A DNA stretch of 64,000 bases from Reichenbachiella sp. (GCF_033344935.1 NZ_JAWPMM010000001.1:4642115-4706114), one strand, 5' to 3'. Positions 27,777 through 37,738 are shown, numbered from the stretch's first letter. Program-made: numbers and translations. The notes: generated by a model not told the origin, from the letters alone.

Positions 27777-28444
27777 TGTTCCCATTTATATCCTGTTCCG
27801 TAAATGGTTTTGATGTATTCCCCATAACCTTTCTCTTTCAGTTTTCTCTTTAGGTTTTTGACATGGGCGTACACAAAATCATGGTTGTCAAACATATCAG
27901 CGAAATCACCTGAAAGGTGCTCGGCTAACGCTCCTTTTGAAAGGACTCTATTCTTGTTACCAATGAAAAAGAGAAGTAGGTCGTATTCTTTCTTTGTTAG
28001 ATTAAGAAACTGATCATGAACCATCACTGTCTTTGCATTGATGTCAATGGTCAATTCTTTTTGAACAATTATAGTGTTGCTATCAAATTGCCTTCGCCTA
28101 ATCAATGATTCTATTCTTGCTGCTAATTCTGCTTGATGAAATGGTTTGGCGAGATAATCATCTGCTCCAAGTTTCAGCCCTCTTACTTTATCTTCAATTG
28201 CATTTTTAGCTGAGATAATGATTACACCATCTTGCTTGTTCTGCCTTTTGAGCTCCTCAAGAATAGTAAGTCCGTCTCCTCCCGGGAGCATAAGGTCAAG
28301 CAGGATACAATCATATTCATACGCATACACCTTCATTGCTGACTGGAAATCAGACGCACACTCGCACCGATATTGCTCATTGGCAAGGTAGTTTACCATA
28401 TCTTGAGCAAGCTCTTTCTCGTCTTCTATGATTAGGATTTTCAT
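27773..28444 (-). CDS. OmpR-family response regulator, apparently orphan
   Basis: A 223-residue protein: receiver domain with Asp50 as the phospho-acceptor (LLDLMLPGGDG) and Lys in SAKNA...ADDYLAKPF, then a winged-helix DNA-binding domain (about 125-223, GTGYKWEQ ending). It matches the heavy-metal CusR/CopR-type regulators. The usual downstream kinase is missing except for a remnant, so phosphorylation must come from elsewhere, or the regulator works unphosphorylated. It may control the RND operon downstream or the CDF genes upstream. Confidence 0.85.
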   Translation of the reverse strand: MKILIIEDEKELAQDMVNYLANEQYRCECASDFQSAMKVYAYEYDCILLDLMLPGGDGLTILEELKRQNKQDGVIIISAKNAIEDKVRGLKLGADDYLAKPFHQAELAARIESLIRRRQFDSNTIIVQKELTIDINAKTVMVHDQFLNLTKKEYDLLLFFIGNKNRVLSKGALAEHLSGDFADMFDNHDFVYAHVKNLKRKLKEKGYGEYIKTIYGTGYKWEQ

Positions 28445-28496
28445 TAATGCAAACTACGAATTCAATTTGGAAGAAATTTGGAATTTAAATACTCTT

Positions 28497-29384
28497 TTAA
28501 CACTCCTCCAACTCGCAGTTCTCATCCTTTCCTTCAAACTCAATAGTGACATGATTGATGGATTCATCTATGAGATGATTTCTCACTTTCTCTTTTAGCT
28601 TGGCTTGCTCTGAAAGTTTGTAGTCATTATCTAGTCTAAGATGAAGAGTAAGAATGTTGTACTGACCGTCCATTGACCAAATGTGGCAATCGTGAATATC
28701 CATGACTGCTGGTATGTTCTTTAGCTTTTCTCTGATGTCCCCAATAGATACTTCACGTGGTATGCCTTGTAAAATCACAAGCATACTCTTTCGAAGATTT
28801 TTAAAGACATTATGTAATACAAAAAGCGAGATGAGTACTGAAAGAAGTGGGTCTATGAATGGAGCATCCGTGTACATCATGATGATGCTACCAATCAATA
28901 CAGCTACCCAGCCTAATACATCTTCTAATAAATGAAGTGAGACTACTTTTTCATTTAGAGATTCTCCTTTCCTTAGCTTGAAAACTGCCGCCCCATTGAC
29001 CACTATTCCTAAAATGGCTAGGTACAACATACCTTGAGCGTCAGTTTCTCCGGGATTGAATAGTTCTGGAATAGCCTTGGTCAAAATGAAAATGGAACCA
29101 ACTAGCAATACGACGGAATTGATGATAGCCCCCAGTAATGAGAACCTTTTGTATCCATACGAAAAAGCCTTAGTGCGTCCTTTCTTTGATAGCCTTTGGA
29201 AGTACCAGGAAAGTCCTAAACTCAGGCTATCACCTAAGTCGTGCAAGGCATCTGAAAGGATGGCCAAGCTGTTGGTATAAAGGCCACCGATGATCTCTAT
29301 AATGGTAAAGCTGAGATTGAGGAAGAAGGCCACTTTTACATTGCCCCCTGAGTGATGATGTGAATGGTCGTGCTTGTGTCCCAT
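28497..29384 (-). CDS. czcD: CDF cation diffusion facilitator, CzcD-like
   Basis: A 295-residue CDF exporter with a His-rich N-terminus (residues 3-13, HKHDHSHHH), the SDALHDLGDS signature in TM2, six helices and a C-terminal regulatory domain with HDCHIW. CzcD proteins export Zn2+, Co2+ or Cd2+ from the cytoplasm in exchange for protons. It is separated by 43 bp from the second CDF gene and by 52 bp from the response regulator, on the same strand. Confidence 0.9.
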   Translation of the reverse strand: MGHKHDHSHHHSGGNVKVAFFLNLSFTIIEIIGGLYTNSLAILSDALHDLGDSLSLGLSWYFQRLSKKGRTKAFSYGYKRFSLLGAIINSVVLLVGSIFILTKAIPELFNPGETDAQGMLYLAILGIVVNGAAVFKLRKGESLNEKVVSLHLLEDVLGWVAVLIGSIIMMYTDAPFIDPLLSVLISLFVLHNVFKNLRKSMLVILQGIPREVSIGDIREKLKNIPAVMDIHDCHIWSMDGQYNILTLHLRLDNDYKLSEQAKLKEKVRNHLIDESINHVTIEFEGKDENCELEEC

Positions 29385-29427
29385 AGTTTTTCATTTTAAT
29401 CTAAATACCCGATCGGCAAAGCGTCGG

Positions 29428-30315
29428 TTAAACGGGTTCGATATGAATATGTACATCAATAATTTGAGGAAAACCTTCAATTAGCCTATCCTTAACTTTA
29501 TGAGCGATCATATGCCCATTCTCTACCGTAAGCTCGCCATTTACCCAAATGTGTAGATCAACATGGTAGGCAGTGCCCATTTTTCTGACATGACATTTCT
29601 CCACTTTTTTAACATTCATAATTTGCTCTGCGAGCAAGATAATCTGCTCATGAAGTTCAGGTTCCAATGACTCATCTAATAATTCACCAACAGCATGTCG
29701 GCCGATCCCGTAGGCATTGTAAATAATAAAGGCAGCTGCGATGAGTGCTGCGTAATCATCCGCAACTTCATATCCCTCCCCACCCCAAAGTGCAATAGAT
29801 ATTCCCATGAATGCGGCTACCGAAGTAATGGCATCACTTCTATGGTGAAAAGCATCTGCTTTTACTGCTTCACTTTGTATTTCTTTTCCTGCTTTCAACA
29901 CAAAACGATATAGTAGTTCTTTTGTAATCACCACCACCACTAAAATAATTAGGGTAAATGGTGCGGGAGTTTTATGAGGACTTTGAATGTGGAAAATGCT
30001 GTCTTTTATAATGATAAAGGCTGCACCCACAAGTGCCAGTGAAATTCCAAGTGCCACCAAAGCTTCCGCCTTACCGTGTCCATACGGATGGTTTTCATCC
30101 GCTGGCTTGGTTGACCATCTCAAGCCTAACCAAAGCATCCCGGACGTTACTACATCAGTGCCCGATTCTATTGCGTCAGCTATAAGTGCATAAGAGTTAC
30201 CAAAAATTCCTCCAAGCGCTTTTACTATTGCTAATACTGCGCTTATAATAATTCCAATTAGGGTTGTTTTCAATCCTTTTTCAGAAATAGCGTTGGGATT
30301 TCTTTTACGCTTCAT
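29428..30315 (-). CDS. CDF cation diffusion facilitator, FieF/MamM-like subgroup
   Basis: A second CDF protein, 295 residues, with no His-rich tail. It carries the SYALIADAIESGTDV segment in TM2 and a middle HHRSDAITSVAAF segment, with HPYGHGKAEALVA in between. The subgroup is that of FieF-like exporters for Zn2+, Fe2+ or Mn2+. Its C-terminal domain ends HVDLHIWVNGEL then HIHIEPV. It is adjacent to and co-oriented with the CzcD-like gene. Confidence 0.9.
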   Translation of the reverse strand: MKRKRNPNAISEKGLKTTLIGIIISAVLAIVKALGGIFGNSYALIADAIESGTDVVTSGMLWLGLRWSTKPADENHPYGHGKAEALVALGISLALVGAAFIIIKDSIFHIQSPHKTPAPFTLIILVVVVITKELLYRFVLKAGKEIQSEAVKADAFHHRSDAITSVAAFMGISIALWGGEGYEVADDYAALIAAAFIIYNAYGIGRHAVGELLDESLEPELHEQIILLAEQIMNVKKVEKCHVRKMGTAYHVDLHIWVNGELTVENGHMIAHKVKDRLIEGFPQIIDVHIHIEPV

Positions 30316-30432
30316 TTTATGGAGATTAATTGTTCTGATTCAGTTTTTAATATGGGTTTAATACCCATATCGGCATTTTCAATGTTCTTAGTTTTTTACC
30401 CTGCCAATTCAGTCATGCGCCTTTTCAGTATT

Positions 30433-30466
30433 TCTAAAAACAAACGGGTACGCACCCGTATGTTTC
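30433..30466 (-). terminator. Rho-independent terminator of the CusA-OMF/CusB operon
   Basis: The inverted repeat ACGGGT at 30444-30449 and ACCCGT at 30454-30459 with an ACGC loop is extended by five further pairs past one mismatch (38-42 with 61-65). On the minus strand a T-rich tail (TTTGTTTTTAG) follows. It lies after the stop of the adaptor gene at 30564. Confidence 0.75.
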
Positions 30467-30563
30467 CAAAGAATAACTAAGCTTAAACAAACACCGACAG
30501 GATGTATAACAGTGTCGCTATTGGAAGGAATATTTGATAGAAGTTCATGTTCTTGTAGCCTAA

Positions 30564-31766
30564 TTAATGTCCGTGACCACCACCCTCTTCTTCAGTATTT
30601 TTGGCCTTTGCCAACAGCGTGAAAGCACCTTTTGTAACCAGCTTTACCTCGTTGTATCCCAACGAACTATTTATTAGTTCAACTTGCGCAAAGCCATCTT
30701 CAGTATTACCAACAACAACTTCCAACATGTCAAAAGAATGAATTTTTTCATCTCCTTTTTTGGACGTTTCAGTATATGCAAAAATGAAGTGCTTGCCACC
30801 AAAACGAACAACGGCTTGTTCAGGCACAGCCCACACTTCTTGCATGTCCGTCTCAATTTTGGCCGAAACGTACATTCCTGGAAGTAAATTTTCATATTTC
30901 TCTTTCAGATGTCCGTGTACGGTTACAGAACGATCTTCGCGAACACCTCTTCCAATTAAAAAGACTTCTGCCTCACGCCATTGATCTGGTGTGTTTGCCA
31001 GAGAAAAACGAATGCGTTGACCATCTTTAACCTTAGGAATATCATTTTCATAGACTGTTAGTTCTACATGAAGATCGTCAGCATTAGTTATATCCATGAT
31101 CACATCCTTGGGATTGATGAATTTACCAATATTGGTATACACCTCTCTTACATATCCGGATACAGGAGCATAAATATTCACTGAGGTAGAAACCTTTCCA
31201 TTACGGATACTTGTTGTGTTTAACCCGATGAGTTTCAGTCTAGCTACCATCGATTTGATTCGAGCTTCATTAGCTAAATAGGAACTCTTGGCCTGTTGAA
31301 ATGATTTTCCTGAAGCTACCTTTTCGTTGTACAACTTTTGTTGACGGTCAAATTCTGCCTTCAAATACTCTTGATTAGCTAAGCCTTCCAGATAGTCTTG
31401 TTGATACTGAATAAATTCAGGGTTTTCTATTACAGCTAACAACTGTCCCTTTCTTACCTTTGTACCAGGCAACATATCAATAAACTTTATGAAGCCACCA
31501 TAGGGCATATTAATTGAAATATTGCTCTGAGGGGGAACGTCTATCATTCCATTCACCTGTAATTCAGATCCAATATTTCTTTTTTTAATCGACCCTAACT
31601 CTAACTTTGCCTGATCATATTGTGCCTGAGTAAGTTCTACTTCATTTTCTTCCTCATGATGTTGAGCTTCTTGCTCTACTTTTGATTGAGACTCACAGGC
31701 AATTACTACCAATGCCAATAAAGTATGGATAAATATGCTTTTGATATACTTAAATGAATTTTTCAT
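30564..31766 (-). CDS. Periplasmic adaptor subunit of the second metal RND system
   Basis: I prefer the inner ATG at 31766 because it gives a clean lipoprotein signal (ALVVIACES) of a CusB/CzcB adaptor. About 400 residues follow with barrel-sandwich hybrid, hairpin and beta-barrel domains (KVRKGQLLAVIENPE, YAPVSGYVREVYTNIGKF segments), ending in a Gly/His-rich tail (EEEGGGHGH). The tail may bind metal. It is 16 bp downstream of the pump gene. There is no DUF3347 or heavy-metal-binding domain here, unlike the first adaptor. Confidence 0.9.
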   Translation of the reverse strand: MKNSFKYIKSIFIHTLLALVVIACESQSKVEQEAQHHEEENEVELTQAQYDQAKLELGSIKKRNIGSELQVNGMIDVPPQSNISINMPYGGFIKFIDMLPGTKVRKGQLLAVIENPEFIQYQQDYLEGLANQEYLKAEFDRQQKLYNEKVASGKSFQQAKSSYLANEARIKSMVARLKLIGLNTTSIRNGKVSTSVNIYAPVSGYVREVYTNIGKFINPKDVIMDITNADDLHVELTVYENDIPKVKDGQRIRFSLANTPDQWREAEVFLIGRGVREDRSVTVHGHLKEKYENLLPGMYVSAKIETDMQEVWAVPEQAVVRFGGKHFIFAYTETSKKGDEKIHSFDMLEVVVGNTEDGFAQVELINSSLGYNEVKLVTKGAFTLLAKAKNTEEEGGGHGH

Positions 31767-31782
31767 TGTTTTCTTTTTTTTA

Positions 31783-34700
31783 TTAATGAACTCCTGAAAT
31801 GAATTCAATTTGTATAATGGTCTGGTTGTATTGATCTAGTAAATCCAGATATTTGAATCGTACATCAAGGGATCTGCTGAGTCCTTGCGTATACTCTACA
31901 TAACCAATTGCTCCACTTTCAAACCCTTTTTGGGCTTGCGTAAGAATCAATTCTGCCTGTGGAAGTGCATTGGTCTGATAGAATTCTAAACTATTTTGGA
32001 ATTTATTAAACTGCTGAACAAGTGATGTCATTTCACCTTTTAATTCATTAGATGCAGCTTCATACCTAGCCTCACTTTCTTGCATTTTCAATTCACTCTT
32101 TTTAATACTAGAAATGTGTGACTTTGCACCAAAAATGGGAATAGCAATACCTACCTGAACCCCTGTAAATCGATCGCTAGAAGTATAGTTTATAGGGTTG
32201 CCATTGATATCTTGATTTGGACCATTCAACGATTGATTGAAATAACCAATTGAAAAATCTGGCATAAAACGGGATTGTTCTAAGGACTTTTCTCTTTTGG
32301 CTACTTCTATTTGTTGCTGAAACCAAGCCAAAGTAGGATTCGCAGATAAATCGGAATTTTCTAACAAAATCTTGAGTTCTCTGGTCTTTAACTCTTGAGC
32401 CGCTATGTCCACGAGCTCCTCGGTATTCAACAAGATCCCCAAATGAGTTTGAAAAATTTCAATATCAGATCTATTTTGTTCGAGCAGCATTTTTATCTCG
32501 GCCACTTGGGATTCAGCTGTGGCCTTTTCTAAAAGATTACTTTCGCCTGTTTCATAGCGTAGTGTAGCTGCCCTTACGAAACTCTCATAGATACTATCTT
32601 GATCAAGGAGTAGATCTCTCTTACTTTTTTCCAACAGTAGCGTGTACCAAACCGATTTTACTTGTCGTACCATTTCATTCTGCGTTGCAGTACGCATCCA
32701 TTCACTAGCCTCAATTTTTGCTTTGGCTAACTTGTTTTGATTGCTGTAAACCGTTGGGAAAGCAAAATTTTGACTGATATTGAATTGGTTGTCATCATCA
32801 AAGACGCTGTTATATTGCCCATGTGTCAAACTAAAATTCGTATTAGGCAAATTCCAACTCGACCCTTTTTGCGTAATCTCCTGTTCTGTTTGAAGCGATG
32901 CCGCTTTCAGTCTGGGATTATTGGCAATAGCTGTTTGAATGGCTTCATCCAAAGATGTATAAGTCGTGGTAACCTCTTGTGCGCTTACCTGCACAGCTTG
33001 GCAAAGCAGGAGGCCCATGACCAATAAAGGTGTAAATACTTTTGATTTCAACTTGACTCCTCTTTCTAAATAATAGTACAGAATTGGCAAGACAATCAAA
33101 GTCAGAAAAGTAGCACTAATCAACCCACCGATTACCACAGTCGCTAAAGGTCTTTGTACTTCGGCACCTCCAGATTGTGAGAGTGCCATGGGTAGAAATC
33201 CCAACGAAGCTACAGCAGCTGTCATGATTACAGGCCGTAAACGTACGCTGACGCCCTTGTAAATCCGATCAATAATGTCCGTTACACCATCCTTTTTCAG
33301 ATGATTAAATTCACCTATTAAGACTATACCGTTCAAAACAGCTACACCAAAAAGTGCGATAAAGCCAACTCCTGCAGAAATACTAAAAGGCATTCCTCTC
33401 GCTGATAATGCCATGACACCACCAATAGCGGAAAGTGGGATAGCAGTGAAAATCAAAAGGCTTTGTTTTATTGAAGAGAATGTAAAATAGAGCAATACAA
33501 AAATCAGAAGCAATGCCAATGGAACAGCATAACTCAACCGCTCACGGGCTTCTACTAGGTTTTCGAATTGTCCACCATAAGTAGTGGAATAACCAGGAGC
33601 AAAAACGACTGATTTGTCAATTTTCTCCTTCAATTCTGTCACTACGCTTTCAACGTCTCTATTCCGAACATTGAATGCCACTATAATACGTCTTCTCGTA
33701 TCGTCACGCTGAATTTGATAAGCCCCATCCTTAATCTCTACATTAGCGACTTGGTATAATGGTATTTGATGACCATCCCTACGTGTGATATAAAGGTTTC
33801 GCACAGCAGATACATCATTTCGATTCACCTTTGATAATCTGACCACCAAGTCAAACCTCCGTTCATTTTCAAAAACCAAACCAGCCGAAGCACCAGCAAA
33901 AGAGGCTTGAACGGTTCGGTTCACTTCACGGATACTGAGATTATATTTGGCCAGTTGATCGCGTTTGTAACTGATTACGATCTGAGGAATTCCGGTGACT
34001 TCCTCTACGTATAAATCGACAGCTCCCTCTACATTAGAGGCGATTTGCCCGACCTGCCTTGCATACTCAGAGAGTTCATCGAGGTTCTCTCCATATATTT
34101 TCACGGCCACGTCCTGACGTACACCAGTCATCAATTCATTGAATCGCATTTGTATAGGTTGCTGAAAACCAAAAGTGACACCTGGAATCACCTCCAACGC
34201 CTTGGCCATTTTGTTCGCTAATTCTTCGCGATTTGAAGCTGACACCCATTCTGATTTGTTTTTTAGAATAATCATCAGGTCAGCGGCTTCTATGGGCATG
34301 GGATCTGTGGGGATTTCACCTGCACCTATTTTGGAAACCACCTGCTCGACTTCTGGAAATTGATCCAAAAGGATCTTTTCCGCCTGCGTGGTAGCGCTGA
34401 TTGTGTTTTCTAATGAGCTCCCAGTAATCACCCTCGTTTCAACGGCAAAATCTCCTTCTTCCAGTGTGGGAACAAACTCACCTCCCATGTTGGCAAAAAC
34501 CCATAGAGAACATCCAAATAGCCCTAATGCAATGGTCAAAACGAATGGTCTTTTATGCATAACCCACCGAATGGTAGGGTCATACAATCGGTGAAAGAAA
34601 GCCATGATCTTGTCAGAAATATTGGGTTTGTTGACTGTGTTTTTACTCAACACCAAAGCCGACATCATGGGGACATAAGTCAAAGAAAGAATGAAAGCTC

Positions 34701-36159
34701 CCAGAATGGCAAAACTCACAGTTTGAGCCATAGGACTGAACATTTTACCTTCAACTCCTACTAGAGCCAGGATCGGTAAATAAACTATTAGAATGATAAT
34801 TTCACCAAATGCTGCAGAATTTCGAATCTTGCTAGCCGATTGATAGACTTCGTCATCCATTTCAGTCTGAGTCAGCCGTCTTCCTAATTTTACTAATCCT
34901 AAATGATGAAGCGTGGCTTCAACAATGATGACTGCCCCATCCACGATTAGGCCAAAGTCTATGGCTCCGAGGCTCATAAGGTTTCCGGATACCCCAAATA
35001 GGTTCATCATCCCAAAAGCAAAAAGAAGAGCCAAAGGAATCATGGAAGCTACAATTAAACCTGCTCTCAGGTTGCCTAATAGGAGTAACAAAATAAAGAT
35101 GACAATCAATGCTCCTTCGGCCAGATTCTTGGTCACCGTACCGATGGCTGTATCTACCAGTTTAGTTCTGTCCAAGAATGGCTCTATAGTTACACCTTCA
35201 GGTAGCGTTTTACGAATTTTGGAAATTCTCCCTTTTACATTATCAATGACTTCAGCTGAATTTTCTCCTTTCAACATCATAACAATGGCACTGACAACTT
35301 CACCTTCTCCGTTGCGAGTAGTCGCGCCATATCGAACGGCACTGCCAAGCTGCACTTGAGCCACATCTTTAACTAATACTGGAATACCATCCGTATTAGT
35401 TCTAACTAACATATTTCGGATATCATCCATGCTGCTAACTAAACCTTCACTTCGGATGAAGTAGGCATTCTGGTTTTTTTCGATGTATGCTCCTCCGATG
35501 TTTTCATTGTTTGCTTCCAATGCCTGAAATATCTCAGCGATGGAAATGTTCATGGACTTGAGCCGATCGGGGTCTATAGCTATTTCATACTGTTTTAGAT
35601 AGCCACCGAAACTGCTCACATCCGCCACGCCAGGAGTGCCTAACAACTGTCTGCGTACTACCCAATCCTGAATGGTTCGCAGTTCACGCGCATCGTATTG
35701 GTCTTCGTAGCCAGGTTTTGTACCTACTACATATTGATAAATCTCACCCAAGCCTGTTGTGATAGGTGCCATGCCCGGTTGACCCACTCCTGGGGGTATT
35801 TGCGACTGAACTTCTACCAAACGCTCGCTTACCTGCTGTCTCGCCCAATAGACATCAATATCCTCTTTGAATACTATCGTAACAACGGACAAACCAAACC
35901 GTGAGAAAGAGCGAATCTCTTCAAGTTGAGGAATGGTAGCCATACCAATCTCTATAGGGAAGGTAATTAAACGTTCAACTTCTTCGGCCGCCAAAGAAGG
36001 TGAACTTGTGATGACCTGTACCTGATTATTTGTTATATCTGGTACTGCATCAATAGGAAGTTTCGTAAGAGAAAAGCTTCCCCAAATGACCAAGACGAAC
36101 GTAAGCAAGCCTATGATCAGTTTGTTTTTAACTGAAAATAATATGATTTTATCCAGCAT
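31783..36159 (-). CDS. CusA/CzcA-type RND pump fused to a TolC-like outer-membrane factor
   Basis: The start MLDKIILFS at 36159 is the usual CusA beginning; an ATG at 36246 would add 29 unlikely residues. Residues 1 to about 1035 are the RND pump (porter loops, GAIDFGLIVDGAVIIVE, LNGIVLIGEF). Then a linker with a signal-like hydrophobic stretch (LLVMGLLLCQAVQVSAQ) leads into about 410 residues of a TolC-type outer-membrane factor, giving a single polypeptide of about 1458. Such fusions occur in Bacteroidota. The linker would let the barrel reach the outer membrane. It makes the pump stand free of a separate OMF. Confidence 0.95.
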   Translation of the reverse strand: MLDKIILFSVKNKLIIGLLTFVLVIWGSFSLTKLPIDAVPDITNNQVQVITSSPSLAAEEVERLITFPIEIGMATIPQLEEIRSFSRFGLSVVTIVFKEDIDVYWARQQVSERLVEVQSQIPPGVGQPGMAPITTGLGEIYQYVVGTKPGYEDQYDARELRTIQDWVVRRQLLGTPGVADVSSFGGYLKQYEIAIDPDRLKSMNISIAEIFQALEANNENIGGAYIEKNQNAYFIRSEGLVSSMDDIRNMLVRTNTDGIPVLVKDVAQVQLGSAVRYGATTRNGEGEVVSAIVMMLKGENSAEVIDNVKGRISKIRKTLPEGVTIEPFLDRTKLVDTAIGTVTKNLAEGALIVIFILLLLLGNLRAGLIVASMIPLALLFAFGMMNLFGVSGNLMSLGAIDFGLIVDGAVIIVEATLHHLGLVKLGRRLTQTEMDDEVYQSASKIRNSAAFGEIIILIVYLPILALVGVEGKMFSPMAQTVSFAILGAFILSLTYVPMMSALVLSKNTVNKPNISDKIMAFFHRLYDPTIRWVMHKRPFVLTIALGLFGCSLWVFANMGGEFVPTLEEGDFAVETRVITGSSLENTISATTQAEKILLDQFPEVEQVVSKIGAGEIPTDPMPIEAADLMIILKNKSEWVSASNREELANKMAKALEVIPGVTFGFQQPIQMRFNELMTGVRQDVAVKIYGENLDELSEYARQVGQIASNVEGAVDLYVEEVTGIPQIVISYKRDQLAKYNLSIREVNRTVQASFAGASAGLVFENERRFDLVVRLSKVNRNDVSAVRNLYITRRDGHQIPLYQVANVEIKDGAYQIQRDDTRRRIIVAFNVRNRDVESVVTELKEKIDKSVVFAPGYSTTYGGQFENLVEARERLSYAVPLALLLIFVLLYFTFSSIKQSLLIFTAIPLSAIGGVMALSARGMPFSISAGVGFIALFGVAVLNGIVLIGEFNHLKKDGVTDIIDRIYKGVSVRLRPVIMTAAVASLGFLPMALSQSGGAEVQRPLATVVIGGLISATFLTLIVLPILYYYLERGVKLKSKVFTPLLVMGLLLCQAVQVSAQEVTTTYTSLDEAIQTAIANNPRLKAASLQTEQEITQKGSSWNLPNTNFSLTHGQYNSVFDDDNQFNISQNFAFPTVYSNQNKLAKAKIEASEWMRTATQNEMVRQVKSVWYTLLLEKSKRDLLLDQDSIYESFVRAATLRYETGESNLLEKATAESQVAEIKMLLEQNRSDIEIFQTHLGILLNTEELVDIAAQELKTRELKILLENSDLSANPTLAWFQQQIEVAKREKSLEQSRFMPDFSIGYFNQSLNGPNQDINGNPINYTSSDRFTGVQVGIAIPIFGAKSHISSIKKSELKMQESEARYEAASNELKGEMTSLVQQFNKFQNSLEFYQTNALPQAELILTQAQKGFESGAIGYVEYTQGLSRSLDVRFKYLDLLDQYNQTIIQIEFISGVH

Positions 36160-36297
36160 AATGATTCTTTTGAATTCCTGATAATTAATAAATGTGGACA
36201 TTGATTGTCCATAGAAACTTATCGAACAGAATGGGGTATAGCCCAATTTTCTCCATTAATCTGGAGGGATGGCAATACATATACTATTCGAGAATTA

Positions 36298-36690
36298 TCA
36301 GCCCTGGGGTGGCTGAAAAGGAGTCTCTAAATAGCGAGAAGAGAACATGAATTGGTAAACTCCTTTAGAAGGCTCCAAAGGTTTTATATCAAGCTCAACA
36401 GAAAACATGAGAGAAGAAGAAAACAAGATATTGGCATGCTGACATTGATGATTGCCGTGAAAGGGTAAATCATCATGCTCATTTTCATCATGGTGGTTTT
36501 CGCCTTTGCCATGATCAATATAATCTTCCACCAAAAAATCCCAAAAAGAGTCGCCGTCTTGTGCTTTATGCTCAGAATAGTGAGCTATGAGGTTAGGGAC
36601 TTGTTTGATTTCACAGCACAAATCCAATCCCATCACAAGTGCTGCAATGATAAAAAAAACTGATAGTATTATGGATTTGATACCTTTCAT
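36298..36690 (-). CDS. His-rich membrane protein of the metal island
   Basis: A 130-residue protein with an N-terminal membrane helix and a CC pair (DLCCE), a His- and Asp-rich stretch (about 60-85, GENHHDENEHDDLPFHGNHQCQH) and a Ser/Phe/Pro C-terminus. It resembles 15271-15744 in layout. It is 52 bp upstream of the fused RND pump and on the same strand, so it may be part of the same operon and act as a periplasmic metal collector. Confidence 0.55.
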   Translation of the reverse strand: MKGIKSIILSVFFIIAALVMGLDLCCEIKQVPNLIAHYSEHKAQDGDSFWDFLVEDYIDHGKGENHHDENEHDDLPFHGNHQCQHANILFSSSLMFSVELDIKPLEPSKGVYQFMFSSRYLETPFQPPQG

Positions 36691-36748
36691 TCAGAATACA
36701 AGTCTAAACAAAAATTAATGCAACCTGTTTGCATAGTTTAATATTTCT

Positions 36749-37150
36749 TTATTGGCAGTTTGCACAAGTACCTTTATAGACCATACTGGCACTGGAGGCT
36801 TTGAAGCCTATTGGAATTTGGGTTTGAGGAATTTTAGATTGTGTCAGGCAGTAGGTTTCTCCGCATTGCACACAATGAAAATGAATATGTTGGTCTTGTG
36901 GTGCACATTCGCAACCTTCTTCGCAAAGCGCATATTTCACCGAGCCAGTACCATCTTCAATACCGTGTATTAGTTTGTTTTCTTCGAAGGTTTTAAGCGT
37001 TCGATATAAGGTTGCTTTATCTGCTTTTTCAAACTTGGATTCCAAGTCTTTTAGGCTGATGGCCGAACCACTTTCTACGAGTTGCCTAAGTACAAGCAGC
37101 CTCATGGCAGTGGGTTTGATATTTCTGTTCTCTAATTTTTGTTCGAGCAT
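36749..37150 (-). CDS. Fur-family metal-dependent repressor
   Basis: The preferred start is ATG 37150 (MLEQKL), since the longer frame from 37189 adds an unnatural leader. It is a Fur/Zur type protein of about 133 residues, with a winged HTH (ATLYRTLKTFEE), a His-rich dimer site (HIHFHCVQCGETYC) with two CxxC pairs (CVQC, CANC) and an acidic CEEGCEC. The two Cys pairs hold the structural zinc. The gene stands next to the RND pump operon, so it may regulate it, but a binding site is not visible to me. Confidence 0.85.
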   Translation of the reverse strand: MLEQKLENRNIKPTAMRLLVLRQLVESGSAISLKDLESKFEKADKATLYRTLKTFEENKLIHGIEDGTGSVKYALCEEGCECAPQDQHIHFHCVQCGETYCLTQSKIPQTQIPIGFKASSASMVYKGTCANCQ

Positions 37151-37305
37151 TATATTAAAAGTACGAAGAATTGCTATTAGAATCGACATTTCCGTAACTA
37201 GGCTCCCGCACTAAGACCTCAATAGGGTGGTATCAATATTTTGATGATTTTATCATAAAACTGAAATTGTTAGAAGATTGTTTACTGTTTCTTTTAAGAG
37301 GTCTT

Positions 37306-37704
37306 TTACTTGAGATTTTTAGTGAAAATTTCTAGTAAAGAAGGTATGGATGTTAGAGCACAAGCTATTTGCTCTGTTTCATCGAAATACCGATCTTCAC
37401 CGTAGGCCTCGGTATCATTAATGGTTAACAATTCATTTTCTTCCATCTTAAGTACCTTTAATCTCATCTCAAATATTTTAACCAGTTGTATAAGCAATGA
37501 CTTGCTTTCTCGAAATCTAATATGATGTTTTGTTTCTTGATCACTTAAAATCAAAATATAGAATTCTTTCTTACTAACCATATCGGTTGCCTCAAGAATT
37601 CCTTCTATGGATATTCCGGTATTCTTCAGTTGTTCGTAAAAACGAAACTTGACTATTTTAACAATTTCTTTATAAGCTTCCTTATTAAATTTCTTTGATT
37701 CCAT
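37306..37704 (-). CDS. Uncharacterised 132-residue protein, AT-rich block
   Basis: A basic N-terminal half and an acidic C-terminus ('NDTEAYGEDRYFDETEQ') are seen; there is no signal peptide, membrane helix or named motif. It is followed on the same strand by two more unrecognised genes (37739-38176, 38186-38545), spaced 34 and 9 bp apart. The three likely form one operon at the left edge of the AT-rich region. Function unknown. Confidence 0.55.
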   Translation of the reverse strand: MESKKFNKEAYKEIVKIVKFRFYEQLKNTGISIEGILEATDMVSKKEFYILILSDQETKHHIRFRESKSLLIQLVKIFEMRLKVLKMEENELLTINDTEAYGEDRYFDETEQIACALTSIPSLLEIFTKNLK

Positions 37705-37738
37705 ACGGCAACAAGGTTAAATCCTTTTTAGAGATACT

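Noticed and set aside
30483..30548. 21-residue hydrophobic ORF after the second adaptor gene
   Set aside because: Very short and without support beyond its start, though it could be a small membrane peptide.
37213..37305. 8-bp inverted repeat AAGACCTC / GAGGTCTT around the Fur-block boundary
   Set aside because: Short, widely spaced (about 80 bp) and not linked to any gene end; probably chance.
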